A model generated the notes under the pieces. It saw only the letters and a list, made by a program, of their open reading frames with translations. It was not told where the DNA came from and searched no databases. 28,510 nucleotides of DNA, from positions 1-28,510 of the forward strand of contig JBGQAL010000014.1 of the NCBI GenBank assembly GCA_041494285.1. The letters are read 5' to 3'. This DNA is from Fen-7 sp041494285. GTDB lineage: Archaea; Halobacteriota; Methanosarcinia; Methanotrichales; Methanotrichaceae. Shown here piece after piece: positions 18,955 through 27,590 of the stretch. The number at the start of each line of letters is the position of its first letter. The stretch's first letter is position 1. The translations under genes and the position numbers were made by a program.

Positions 18955-20375
18955 CGGTAGAACCTCCTTTCCACGATAGTTCCGACTAGGAGGCATGCTA
19001 GTAGAATCAAAATCGCACTAGCTATTCCAAGCGATAGAGCTGTATCATCCCTGATTAGCTTAGCCCCAATGGACTTTTGCCCTTGTAAAATCCTCGATTG
19101 GGTCTTGCCATCTTGATCAGGTGCCGAATATTTGAAATAATAATTGAATGTTTGGTTGCAGTCTCCGACATCAAAAGGCCTTATGTCATCGAAGGGTATG
19201 TTGAGGAAATCCTCAGTTGGAACCGTAGCAGTCTTAGATGCCACTTTTTTCCCAGGGTGAGCCGAAGTATCAGTGTAAAGATCTACCGTGATAACAGCAG
19301 GCTCTGCTCCGATGCTTTTGGCCTTAAGGCTGAAATTATAGCTCTGCCACCAGTAATAGTTGTCATCTTCGCATGCCGCTTTGAAATCAGAAACTTTTAT
19401 CTTAGGGTTGGGCCTAAGGTGAGGGCCCTGAGAGATATTGGTCCACGTAGTGTTTATACCGTCATCAGATGAATAGCTATATGTAAAGTTCTTGCCAGCA
19501 TCGCTTTCATTAAATAGATTGGCATCTTTTGTGCTGAATACGATTTGACTTCCTCTACTGTTGGCGGGAAAGGGTTTAGTGATGTTAATTACTTTATCTC
19601 CCTTGAAGACATGCAGGGTTACGTTGACCGTGTCCTGATCCTTATCAACAAGAGTCGCTCGATACTCAATATAATCGTCCCACCTGGCTAGAAAAGGATC
19701 AACTGCCATGCTCGTATTATTGATCTCTGGAGGATTATTGCGGATCTTCAGAGGCAGTTCATAGTAGTAGCCATTTGCTGGATCGTCCGCGTTCTTTTGT
19801 TCGCTCGAGCTCCAGTCGTACTGTCCATCTATAGCCCTAACTCTTAATCTGATACTGCCCACTTTTTTTAGAAAATCAAACGATTTCAATTCGGGAAAGC
19901 CCCTCGGAAAACTGATGTTATGCATATCGTATTCGTTTACCTGCATGATCTGGGTTCCTGTCAAGGGCTTGAAGGTCTTTTCTCCTGGTTCCATGGCCTC
20001 AATTGTCAGATAAAGAACTCTTCTGATCTCAATGGGATTATTATTTTCTACAACCGCTGCCACCTTAACTTCATCGCTTCTGGATATGTTTGTTTTGTTT
20101 GATGTGTAGTAGACCCAAATGCCTGGTCTTTTATATTCTGTCGTTGTGAATGGCTCCTTGTAGAGCAGTTTTTTCAAGTAATCAAACCTGTCCGGATAAT
20201 TGGTCTTCCAGCTCTCCACCTGCCTGATGAAGTTCTCTATATCCGGAGACCTGCTTCCACCTCCGCCGCTGCTTACCCTTGCACCTCCGGACGTTACAGG
20301 GATATCGACGTCTCCTTGGGCTATGATAACCGATAGATAAATGAGAATGAGGAGGATCGCTACAAATCCCCTCAT
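18951..20375 (-). CDS. Exported, C-terminally membrane-anchored glycoprotein-like protein
   Basis: The 474-residue protein begins with a signal peptide (hydrophobic residues about 4-19, then AQG) and ends with a transmembrane helix (about 447-467) followed by RRFYR, so most of it lies outside the cell. After a Gly/Ser-rich linker (about 29-43) come beta-rich segments with about ten N-x-S/T sequons. FTYSYSSDDGIN and similar strands resemble the repeats of the upstream protein. No enzymatic motif is recognised. It starts at ATG 20375 (TAATG overlap with the upstream stop) with GGAG just before. Architecture suggests an outer-surface receptor or structural subunit linked to the cytoplasmic GTPase through the membrane protein. 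Confidence 0.75.
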   Translation of the reverse strand: MRGFVAILLILIYLSVIIAQGDVDIPVTSGGARVSSGGGGSRSPDIENFIRQVESWKTNYPDRFDYLKKLLYKEPFTTTEYKRPGIWVYYTSNKTNISRSDEVKVAAVVENNNPIEIRRVLYLTIEAMEPGEKTFKPLTGTQIMQVNEYDMHNISFPRGFPELKSFDFLKKVGSIRLRVRAIDGQYDWSSSEQKNADDPANGYYYELPLKIRNNPPEINNTSMAVDPFLARWDDYIEYRATLVDKDQDTVNVTLHVFKGDKVINITKPFPANSRGSQIVFSTKDANLFNESDAGKNFTYSYSSDDGINTTWTNISQGPHLRPNPKIKVSDFKAACEDDNYYWWQSYNFSLKAKSIGAEPAVITVDLYTDTSAHPGKKVASKTATVPTEDFLNIPFDDIRPFDVGDCNQTFNYYFKYSAPDQDGKTQSRILQGQKSIGAKLIRDDTALSLGIASAILILLACLLVGTIVERRFYR

Positions 20376-22009
20376 TAGATTCTCCTCTCATCTACACGTA
20401 TAGTTTTATGCCAGGGTTGGTTGTCCCACGTAAAGACGACCCAAGGCGCTTCTGCGCTGGAGTTATTGCCGAAGGTGTAGGTCCTGAAGAGACCGGATCT
20501 CTTCCAGACCACTCCGTCGTCAGTGAACATCAGCTCCATGTCCACCCTAGGTCGGCTGGACCTTACCTCGGCAGAGTAATCGAAGTTGTTGTCAGCGCGC
20601 CTCTTGAAGCTCTCGTTACGTACAGCAACGTCGATCTTCGGCCCCGAGAACTCCCCCAGCACTGCGTTTTCCATTACGAATCTGTATTTGCCAACTCCAA
20701 GAACCTCCGGAGAGCTTCGGAAAGATAGATTGGGCCATTTCAGCACGTGGTCAGTCCTGCAGTAAGTCTGCTTGCCTTGGGCCTGCCAAATAGTGCTGTC
20801 CGGCGGCTGTATCTCCAGCTCGATATCACAGGCTGCCCTGGTGGTATTCATCTTGGCTGTGTATGTAAAGGGCATATATATGGATCCATTAGCAGGTGTT
20901 ACGTTGGCATTGATTTCCACGCTGCTTATTTGTGGACCCGGATAGACCACTTTTAATATGTCTTTTGTGGAATTGAAGCTATCCGCAGATCCTGGATAAT
21001 GGAAGCTGAAGTAGTAACTGGATTGCCCGACCACATCCTCGTTGGAAGTGACTTTGATGTCCGGCCAAGTCAGCTTCTCCCACGCAGAGACATTCTTGTA
21101 GTTCTTGAATCCTGCCGGGAAATACTTCCCAGTGCTTAAGTCCATTACATTTAACAGGACGTCCACTGGTTTGGACGCATTTACCTCTAGAGTGTAGCGA
21201 AACTCTGTTTCAGGAGTTCCATTCATAGGAGACAAGGTGTTGTTCCTGAACTGCAGTATCACTGGCCAGACAGGACCAACTATAGGCTGCGACTCTATCC
21301 TGCCCTTAAAACGGTAGTAGGCCGCGTTGAAGTCAAAGCCGAGGGTTATGTTGCCCCAAGTGAGGGTCTGAAGGAGGCCTGGATTGGTATAGCTTCGAAT
21401 GCCTTTGTTGGTCCAGGGGCCCTGGAGAGAGGGCGCAACTTCCAGGCTGATATTATCGCTGTAGCTGCAAATTACAGTGAGATTGTATGCGTAGTTATTC
21501 GAGTAGGTTCCCTGGCTGGGGGTTACTGTGGGACTCCGATATTCGCAGATCGGCTTTATCAGCTTAGGATGGCCAGAGTAATCCTCAAGAACCTTTGAAT
21601 TGCCGAAAACAGTTTTAATCTCGGCTCGGTACCATGCCTTCTCCCAAACACTAGCATCATTTTTGTCGGTAAGCCATCGGTTGAACTCTCCTTTGTTGAG
21701 GCTAGGGTGATGGAAGTTGATGCCGATTGTCACGATCTTCGTCTTGCCTGGGTCAACAAAGATGTCACTCTGGGTGTTAATGAGGTTTATTGAACCATTA
21801 TCTTTGTCCGGACCTACGGTAAGCACCACGCTATAGCTCAGGGTAGAAGTTCTATCATTGGTTATTGATATATTATAGTTGATAGTGTTATCCGCAGATA
21901 GAGACTCAGCATTCGAGTTCCCCTGGGAAAAGGAAACCTGACACAAGGTAGAAGAGGCTGAAAGCAGCAGAACCACGCCGATTAGCAGAGCCAATCTGAA
22001 GGATATCAC
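20375..22009 (-). CDS. Secreted four-repeat beta-sandwich-like protein
   Basis: The 544-residue protein has a signal peptide (hydrophobic residues about 5-18, then SSTLC) and no C-terminal anchor. After an N-terminal beta domain (25-150) come four similar units starting near residues 173, 270, 381 and 476. Each reads F/Y-x-Y, a strand pair rich in Val/Leu, then W/F...G...Y...W.(D/N)(I/L), ending near 221, 318, 428 and 530. More than a dozen N-x-S/T sequons suggest heavy glycosylation. The family is unrecognised; the fold is likely Ig- or fibronectin-like. The start is GTG 22009 with GGGAG 8 nt before it. It is the first gene of the operon; its stop overlaps the next ATG (TAATG). It probably binds the anchored second protein. 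Confidence 0.7.
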   Translation of the reverse strand: MISFRLALLIGVVLLLSASSTLCQVSFSQGNSNAESLSADNTINYNISITNDRTSTLSYSVVLTVGPDKDNGSINLINTQSDIFVDPGKTKIVTIGINFHHPSLNKGEFNRWLTDKNDASVWEKAWYRAEIKTVFGNSKVLEDYSGHPKLIKPICEYRSPTVTPSQGTYSNNYAYNLTVICSYSDNISLEVAPSLQGPWTNKGIRSYTNPGLLQTLTWGNITLGFDFNAAYYRFKGRIESQPIVGPVWPVILQFRNNTLSPMNGTPETEFRYTLEVNASKPVDVLLNVMDLSTGKYFPAGFKNYKNVSAWEKLTWPDIKVTSNEDVVGQSSYYFSFHYPGSADSFNSTKDILKVVYPGPQISSVEINANVTPANGSIYMPFTYTAKMNTTRAACDIELEIQPPDSTIWQAQGKQTYCRTDHVLKWPNLSFRSSPEVLGVGKYRFVMENAVLGEFSGPKIDVAVRNESFKRRADNNFDYSAEVRSSRPRVDMELMFTDDGVVWKRSGLFRTYTFGNNSSAEAPWVVFTWDNQPWHKTIRVDERRI

Positions 22010-22020
22010 TTTTTAACTCC

Positions 22021-22047
22021 CTTATCAGGACCTCAGGACCGCTTATC
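22021..22047. repeat. Direct repeats at the head of the tubulin-like operon
   Basis: TCAGGACC is repeated in tandem (22025-22032 and 22033-22040), and CTTATC occurs at 22021-22026 and 22042-22047, exactly 21 bp apart (two helical turns). The block ends 12 bp upstream of the GTG start. Its position suits an operator or a leader element. Confidence 0.4.
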
Positions 22048-22191
22048 TTTAAGAAGTTTTTGGGTGGACTCAATCAAATTTAGTGAAAAAATCTCTGAGT
22101 GGCCGCATGTTTTAGCAAACATTTAACCTCATCACCATTTTAATATGAAAGTTTAGCCATGGTTAGAGAAAAATAAATTTTGGCGCGGCAG
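22048..22191 (-). promoter_or_regulatory. Probable promoter region of the four-gene operon
   Basis: Reading on the minus strand, a T-rich tract after the aminotransferase stop (about 22163-22180) may end that transcript. TATA-like stretches follow: CATATTAAAATG (about 22141-22152) and CTAAATTTG (about 22076-22084). The second would give a leader of about 40 nt before GTG 22009. No gene is seen here. Confidence 0.35.
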
Positions 22192-23337
22192 CTAAAGCCC
22201 CAGCACCTTGCCCGCGGCCTCGACGCCTGCACCCCTTGCAGGCAGCTTGCCCTCTTTGGCCAGCACAAGCTCCAGAGTCTGAATGGTCCTGAGGATATCG
22301 CTCGTGGAACATACGCCCATCGTGCCTATCCTGAAGATCTTGCCTTTGAGCTTCTCCTGGCCTCCGGAGACGATCACTCCCTGCTTCTTCATGCCTCCCC
22401 TGAGCTTATCATCAGTGATCCCGGCCGGCATCTTCATGGCTGTTACGGTGTTGGAGTAATGGGAGTACTCGTTCACCTGGGGGAACAGCTCGATATCCAG
22501 CGCCTTTGCGGCCGCACGGACCGACTCGGCGAGCTTGGCCGTTCTGGTCTTGCGTTCCTCGAAGCCCTCTTCCTTGGCCATATGCAGGGCCTCCTGTAGG
22601 GCATAGAAAAGAGGAACTGCCGGAGTGTACGGAGTCTGGGCCGGGCTCTTTCTCGCGCTCTTGAGGTGAGCCTTCAAATCTGCGTAATAGCTTGCGCTCT
22701 TATCCTGGAATCGCCCCTCTGCCCTTGGGGACACGGAGACAATTGCCAGGCCAGGAGGGACTGCCAGTGCCTTCTGGGAGCCTGTTATAGCTATATCGAC
22801 ATCCCAGGCGTCTGTGTGGAACTCGTTGCCTCCTATGGAGGAGATACCATCCACGATGAACACGGCATCGTACTTGTGGGCAAGTTTTCCCACCTCTTTT
22901 GCAGGGTTGATCAGCCCTACGGAGGTCTCGTTGTGGACCAAGGCAACGGCCTTGGCACCGTCTTCGAGAGCAGCCTCAACCTTGTCCAGATCTATTGGAG
23001 TGCCCCATTCAGACGTTACGGGCACAGCCTTCCCATAACGCTCACCTATCTCGGTGAACCTCTCACCGAATTTGCCATTTGATATGGTTACGATTTTGTC
23101 TTCCCTGCCTATAAGGCCGGCAACTGCTGCGTCCATACCAACAGTGCCGCTGCCGGTCATGACCACTATATCGTTCTTTGTCTCGAAGAAATCCTTGAGC
23201 AGATTGCGACAATCTTCGTAAATAGCACCGAAGTCGCCGCTCCGGTGGCTGATCATGGGCCTGGACATGGCCCGAAGTACTCGCGGCGCTACCTTCACAG
23301 GCCCCGGTATCATGAGCAACGTTTCTTCTATATCCAA
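22192..23337 (-). CDS. Class V aminotransferase (alanine/serine-glyoxylate or aspartate type)
   Basis: The 381-residue PLP enzyme has the subgroup opening MIPGPVKV, SHRSGDF, the PLP-phosphate loop TGSGTVGMDA (61-70), the cofactor Asp in IVDGISSIGG (D163) and the Schiff-base lysine K189 in TGSQKAL. This clade covers serine- or alanine-glyoxylate/pyruvate aminotransferases, but methanogen members have been reported as aspartate aminotransferases, so the amino donor is open. The start is TTG 23337 with GAGGG at 23344-23348; the next start, ATG at residue 9, would leave only the core. A TATA box (TTTTATATAG, 23371-23380) overlaps the end of the RNase HII gene and gives a short leader. Confidence 0.87.
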   Translation of the reverse strand: MDIEETLLMIPGPVKVAPRVLRAMSRPMISHRSGDFGAIYEDCRNLLKDFFETKNDIVVMTGSGTVGMDAAVAGLIGREDKIVTISNGKFGERFTEIGERYGKAVPVTSEWGTPIDLDKVEAALEDGAKAVALVHNETSVGLINPAKEVGKLAHKYDAVFIVDGISSIGGNEFHTDAWDVDIAITGSQKALAVPPGLAIVSVSPRAEGRFQDKSASYYADLKAHLKSARKSPAQTPYTPAVPLFYALQEALHMAKEEGFEERKTRTAKLAESVRAAAKALDIELFPQVNEYSHYSNTVTAMKMPAGITDDKLRGGMKKQGVIVSGGQEKLKGKIFRIGTMGVCSTSDILRTIQTLELVLAKEGKLPARGAGVEAAGKVLGL

Positions 23338-23370
23338 CAGGATCCCTCGGATGGATACTGCTAGGGCGGC

Positions 23371-24006
23371 CTATATAAAACTAGCTTTTATACGCTGAGC
23401 CGTAGACCAGGTGTGCCTGGCACACGGTGGGAGGTCCCCATGCTCCTTTATCCATCTGCCCAGAAACTCTATGGTCAGGGGATCACCGGGGTAACCGCTT
23501 CCTATTATGCAGTTCATGGACTGCTCCAGCTCCCGGACAGACCGATCTCTTTGCACCTTGGCCAGGATAGATGCAGCGGAGACCACAGGATGGTTCTGGT
23601 CGGCCTTGTGTTCGGCCAGGATCTCCATAGATGTGCCGCTAGCTTTGCGTACCCGCTCGCCGAATCTAGCTTCGTTTACGTCGGCAGCGTCCAGTATGGC
23701 ACGGTTTGCGGACGAAAGCCTCCGAAGAACCTGGGCAAAGCAGCGGACCATGATGTCGTTCATGGTCATGACCTGGCGGAGCTCGTCTATGACTCTCGGA
23801 AGAACCTCTAGAATGTACTTGTCGTCCGCAATTCTGTCAATCTTCTTGGCCATGAGCTCCCTGCGCTCCGGAGAAAGCTGCTTGGAGTCCTTCACGCCAA
23901 TTGCTGCCAGGTCGAAGAGCTTCTCCTCATCGATGACAAGGCCTGCCACAAACATGGAGCCGATAACGGGACCTTTGCCGGCTTCGTCTACACCAAGGAG
24001 GAGCAT
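23371..24006 (-). CDS. rnhB: Ribonuclease HII
   Basis: RNase HII cleaves RNA in RNA-DNA hybrids and at single ribonucleotides in DNA. The 211-residue protein opens with VDEAGKGPVIG (D7, E8) and carries D106 (ILDAADVN) and D136 (HKADQNHPVVSAASI), the complete DEDD metal site; the family Tyr is probably in SGYPGD. Length is normal for archaea. A TATA element (TTAAAATATC, 24031-24040) is about 28 bp before the ATG, consistent with leaderless translation. Its stop codon overlaps the aminotransferase TATA box. Confidence 0.97.
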   Translation of the reverse strand: MLLLGVDEAGKGPVIGSMFVAGLVIDEEKLFDLAAIGVKDSKQLSPERRELMAKKIDRIADDKYILEVLPRVIDELRQVMTMNDIMVRCFAQVLRRLSSANRAILDAADVNEARFGERVRKASGTSMEILAEHKADQNHPVVSAASILAKVQRDRSVRELEQSMNCIIGSGYPGDPLTIEFLGRWIKEHGDLPPCARHTWSTAQRIKASFI

Positions 24007-24332
24007 TGGATTTTTGGTTTTTGCGATGAAGATATTTTAAGTGATCGACATCTTGAGAAGAAAGAGAAATCGTGGAGATAAAATGAATTTAGTAGTTCTG
24101 TATAATGGTGCCTTCGTTTCAGGACTTATCATCGGGGTGGCCGTGGCGGATCTACCCACAGATTGCAAAACCATGACTGTCCGCATAAGGCTAGACATAC
24201 CCTTCCTCTGCAAAAGGTTTCAACCCTTAATGCGACGTTGAGCAGAATGAATTTTGCTAAGAAGATACACACTTTACCTGTCAGAACGGTATTTATTGCC
24301 ACTTTAATAAGTTATCCGCAAATGATCATTCA
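24007..24332. other. Intergenic region between rnhB and the flavoenzyme gene
   Basis: This 326-bp gap holds the rnhB promoter and, on the plus strand, one small possible gene (24083-24241). The rest (24242-24332) is AT-rich with no recognised element and lies between the ends of opposing frames. Confidence 0.4.
24083..24241 (+). CDS. Possible small protein (52 aa), unknown
   Basis: An ATG at 24083 follows GGAG (24074-24077) with 5-nt spacing, and a TATA-like GATATTTTAAG at about 24031-24041 is well placed for a 20-nt leader. The first 26 residues are hydrophobic with Gly/Val/Ala (FVSGLIIGVAVADL), followed by a basic C-terminal half with two Cys. No family is recognised. The initiation signals are the main support. 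It may equally be a chance frame or a degraded gene. Confidence 0.3.
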   Translation: MNLVVLYNGAFVSGLIIGVAVADLPTDCKTMTVRIRLDIPFLCKRFQPLMRR

Positions 24333-25757
24333 TTATATCATCGTTTTCTTTTTCCTAACGGTATCCCTTCCTTCAGCGAAGTGTTGCGGATGCTCCAGGT
24401 TTGCAAAGGCCTTGGCAATAACTTCGCTAATGGTGGGGTGTATCACCTGCGATTTTATCAGAGGCTCAGGATCCTGGTATTCAGTGTTCATGAGGTAGAC
24501 CACTTGCTGAACGAGCCCAGGTGCCTCAGAGCCGACAACGGTGCAGCCCAGGATCTTGCCGGTCTCTTCCTCTAAAACGACTTTGACAAATCCGTTCTCC
24601 TCGTCCATAGCGACTCCTTTGGCAACTTCTTTGTACCTGGCTCTTCCTATCAAAACTTTGTACCCAGCGGCAACAGCATCGGATTCCTTCAACCCGACGC
24701 TCGCTACTGTCGGATGGGTGAAGACCGCATGCGGCACTGCATGAAAATCTACTTTATCCTTCTGTGTGTTTACGATGTTGTGCCAAACCAGCTCCGCTTC
24801 GTAGTTGGCGGTGTGCCTGAACATGTGCTTTCCTATGGCATCCCCAAAGGCCCAAATTCCCGGCTTGCTGGTCTCAAGATAATCATTTACCTTTATCCAA
24901 CCCTGTTTATCGGTCTTCACTCCCGTCTTCTCAGGTTTTAAGATATCGGAATTGGATATTCTTCCTGCCGCAACCAGGATCTCATCGGCCTGGAACTCGT
25001 AGACGCTATTGTCGTCAAGGTTTCTGGCGAAGGCGATCTTTTTTCCATCTCGGACCTCGACCTTTATCACTTCGTGGCGGATTAACAATTTCAAATCCCT
25101 GGACAGGACTTTCTTTACAATTCTGCACACCTCAGGATCTTCGTTGTTCAATACCTGTGGGCTTCTTCCGAGGATAGTTACTTCTGTGCCCATGGCAGAG
25201 AGAAAATGGCCGTACTCGCATCCTATGTACCCTGCGCCTATAATGATGATGCTCTTTGGAATCTCATTAATATTCAATAGGGACGAGTTGTCCAGATAAC
25301 CCGCTTCCTTTAGACCTGGAATGGGCGGTATCAGAGCTCTGGCCCCCGAGACTAAAACGATTTTTGGTGCAGTCAGTATTTTGTCGCCTGATTTTAATGT
25401 ATAGTTATCGATGAACTCTGCAGAACTTCTGTACAGAGTGATTTTTTTCTCTGCCTCGATGGATCGTTCCAGCTCTTTTCTTCCCGATTCAACGACCGAC
25501 CGCATCCGCTTAATTATTAGCTGAAAGTCGATCCCGGTTATGCTGGCCTCAACTCCAACCGACTTTGCGCCTTGAATTGCACGGATCACATCGGCGGGAT
25601 AAATGAGCATCTTGGAGGGAATACAACCGTTGTTGAGGCATGTTCCGCCCAGGGGACCCTGTTCTACGAGAGCCAATCTCATCCCCTCCTCTACTGCATT
25701 GGAAACGATGTGCATCCCGACCCCCGAGCCGATCACAATCAGGTCGAATTTATCCAT
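24333..25757 (-). CDS. Dihydrolipoamide dehydrogenase-type flavoprotein disulfide oxidoreductase
   Basis: The 474-residue protein belongs to class I pyridine nucleotide-disulfide oxidoreductases. It has an N-terminal FAD Rossmann loop (GSGVGMHI), redox disulfide C40-LNNG-C45 in GGTCLNNGCIPSK, a second NAD-binding loop (IIGAGYIGCEYG), the FAD Asp motif WAFGDAIG and a C-terminal interface HPTISE with the catalytic His-Glu pair. Methanogens lack 2-oxoacid dehydrogenase complexes of the usual kind and none is in the window, so its partner may be another thiol or metal (mercuric reductase is related). A TATA box (25776-25790) is centred about 26 bp before ATG 25757, implying a leaderless mRNA. Confidence 0.88.
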   Translation of the reverse strand: MDKFDLIVIGSGVGMHIVSNAVEEGMRLALVEQGPLGGTCLNNGCIPSKMLIYPADVIRAIQGAKSVGVEASITGIDFQLIIKRMRSVVESGRKELERSIEAEKKITLYRSSAEFIDNYTLKSGDKILTAPKIVLVSGARALIPPIPGLKEAGYLDNSSLLNINEIPKSIIIIGAGYIGCEYGHFLSAMGTEVTILGRSPQVLNNEDPEVCRIVKKVLSRDLKLLIRHEVIKVEVRDGKKIAFARNLDDNSVYEFQADEILVAAGRISNSDILKPEKTGVKTDKQGWIKVNDYLETSKPGIWAFGDAIGKHMFRHTANYEAELVWHNIVNTQKDKVDFHAVPHAVFTHPTVASVGLKESDAVAAGYKVLIGRARYKEVAKGVAMDEENGFVKVVLEEETGKILGCTVVGSEAPGLVQQVVYLMNTEYQDPEPLIKSQVIHPTISEVIAKAFANLEHPQHFAEGRDTVRKKKTMI

Positions 25758-25775
25758 TACATCGGCTATCTGATC

Positions 25776-25790
25776 AAATATAATATAAAT
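25776..25790 (-). promoter_or_regulatory. TATA box of the flavoenzyme gene
   Basis: ATTTATATTATATTT on the minus strand is centred at about 25783, 26 bp before the ATG, predicting transcription start at the start codon. Confidence 0.55.
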
Positions 25791-25873
25791 GCTACGCCTT
25801 TAACTTTTTTTTGGGCGGCTTCTTTGTCTTGTCCCCAATCCTCGATCCGATTCTTCATCTTGGTCCCCTCTAT

Positions 25874-27556
25874 TCAGAAACCTGAAAAGATTTGCTGTTT
25901 GTGTTTCGACACCCACCTGAGGGCAGGCTTTCGATTGTAGGCACGGGCGAAGACTACTATTTCCTCTGGGCTGCCAATTATGGCCACCGAATCGCCTTGC
26001 TTTAACACCGTATTCGTATCTATACCGAGGTTTGCCTGACCATCTCGCTCGATAGCAACGATCCCGCATCCGAACCTTCCGGGGATATCTAAAGAGCCCA
26101 AAGTCTTTCTTTCAAGGCCGGATCCCTTGTGGATCTTAAAAACCTTGACTTCGAGATCCTCATGAAGCAGATCAAGCTCCTCCTCTTCTCCCTGAGCTAT
26201 CTTTGCCAGCATGTGACTGGCGATGATGGGAACAGAGGCGACGTAGTCAGCTCCCGCGCGGTAGATCTTCTCGGCGGATTTGGTGCGGTTAGCTCTGGCA
26301 ACGATAAAGGTGTTGGGGTTCAGGTTCCTTATGAGCAGAGTAGAGTATATCACATCCGGATCTTTGTCCAGCATTACCAGGGTGCCAAACGCATCTTTTA
26401 TTCCGGCTTGAACCAGAGCCTCTTCTGAGGTTCCATCGCCGGTCACGTGATTGAAAGGTCCCTCTCCCAAGGCACGCAGATCAACAACTGTCGGATTGAT
26501 GCCGCTTTTATAAATGGCCCTGGCCACTTGCCTTCCAACGTCGCCATATCCTACGATTATTATGGGGCCCTCTCCTCGACTTCCAATGGTGAGATCCATG
26601 ATCTTAGAAAGATGATCTTTGTCTCCTACAGCCATGAGCACTGAATTGAGCTGGATTGTATCTTCTTGTTCCGGGTTGGGCTTGAAAGCTCCCTTTTGCC
26701 AGATTCCGACTATATCGGCACCTGATTCTTTCAACGGACTGAAGTTAAGACTTTTGCCGATCAGCTCGCTCCCGGGATAAATAGGCAGCTCTACAAGTAA
26801 AAGATCGCCAAATATGGGTATGGCTCCCGGAAGTAGTTGCCTTCTGGAAGGAACTGCTATCTGAGCTATGAAGTTGCCCAGAAGCGTTTTTGGAGAGATT
26901 GCCCTCGATGCGCCGGCATAGCTCAGAACCTGGCACTTGGCGAGGTCGTCCACAATGGCGATAACCTCGATGTCCGAGATATCTCGGACTGCCATTATGA
27001 CCTCAGCGTTAAGTTCCTCTGTCTCGTTGGCTATTAACATCCTTGCATGTTCAAGGTTGGAATTGACAAGAACCTCGTGATCTGCTGGGTCGCCCAGAAC
27101 CGTTGGGTACTTTTGGTATATCCTCCTGGCTACTTCTTCCGATCTCTCTATGATCAAAAACGGCATTTTTAGCATGGAGAGTCGCTTGGTAAGGCTTTCC
27201 ACCATAGGATTATATCCGCAAATTATTATATGGTTGGTCATTTTCGGGTTCGCAGCAGTTGGAATGACTTTTGCCAGTTTCTCTATTCTTGGGGTAATCT
27301 CAAAAGGAAGGACCACAGCCCACAAGATGAACAATCCAGATACGCTGACTATGATTGTGAATAAACGCCCTGCTGCACTGTGAAAGATTATGTCTCCATA
27401 GCCTAGCGTAGTTATGGTTTCTACAACCCAGTAGATAGCGGTGATTGGATCTACGTTCTGTTTCTGTCCCTCATAGATCATCAGCCCCATGAAAACAAGA
27501 CTGTAGATCGACGCCAGAGCAAACAATGCCAGGCCTAGCTTGACTGAACTGCGCAA
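25874..27556 (-). CDS. Two-helix K+ channel with tandem RCK domains
   Basis: The 560-residue protein has an N-terminal pore: TM1 (about 7-28), selectivity filter TLGYGD (about 50-55) and TM2 (about 62-85). Two full RCK units follow in one chain. RCK1 (N lobe about 109-235, C lobe about 248-325) has a degenerate nucleotide loop, ICGYNPMV. RCK2 (N lobe about 332-460, C lobe about 470-545) keeps an intact VGYGDVG loop. This resembles GsuK-type channels, where tandem RCKs form the gating ring without a separate subunit. The start is TTG 27556; a TATA element (27587-27598) is about 35 bp upstream, giving a leader near 10 nt, and no ATG fits. Ligand is likely a nucleotide or ion. Confidence 0.92.
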   Translation of the reverse strand: MRSSVKLGLALFALASIYSLVFMGLMIYEGQKQNVDPITAIYWVVETITTLGYGDIIFHSAAGRLFTIIVSVSGLFILWAVVLPFEITPRIEKLAKVIPTAANPKMTNHIIICGYNPMVESLTKRLSMLKMPFLIIERSEEVARRIYQKYPTVLGDPADHEVLVNSNLEHARMLIANETEELNAEVIMAVRDISDIEVIAIVDDLAKCQVLSYAGASRAISPKTLLGNFIAQIAVPSRRQLLPGAIPIFGDLLLVELPIYPGSELIGKSLNFSPLKESGADIVGIWQKGAFKPNPEQEDTIQLNSVLMAVGDKDHLSKIMDLTIGSRGEGPIIIVGYGDVGRQVARAIYKSGINPTVVDLRALGEGPFNHVTGDGTSEEALVQAGIKDAFGTLVMLDKDPDVIYSTLLIRNLNPNTFIVARANRTKSAEKIYRAGADYVASVPIIASHMLAKIAQGEEEELDLLHEDLEVKVFKIHKGSGLERKTLGSLDIPGRFGCGIVAIERDGQANLGIDTNTVLKQGDSVAIIGSPEEIVVFARAYNRKPALRWVSKHKQQIFSGF

Positions 27557-27590
27557 ACGATGTACCCCATTAAGAAGTTGGATCGAGATA

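Noticed and set aside
22666..23082. Plus-strand 138-aa frame opposite the aminotransferase
   Set aside because: Antisense shadow of a gene with complete PLP-enzyme motifs.
25766..25858. 30-aa minus-strand frame after the K+ channel gene, preceded by GAGGGG
   Set aside because: It is very short and Lys-rich from a run of A, and it overlaps the TATA box of the flavoenzyme gene. No family pattern.
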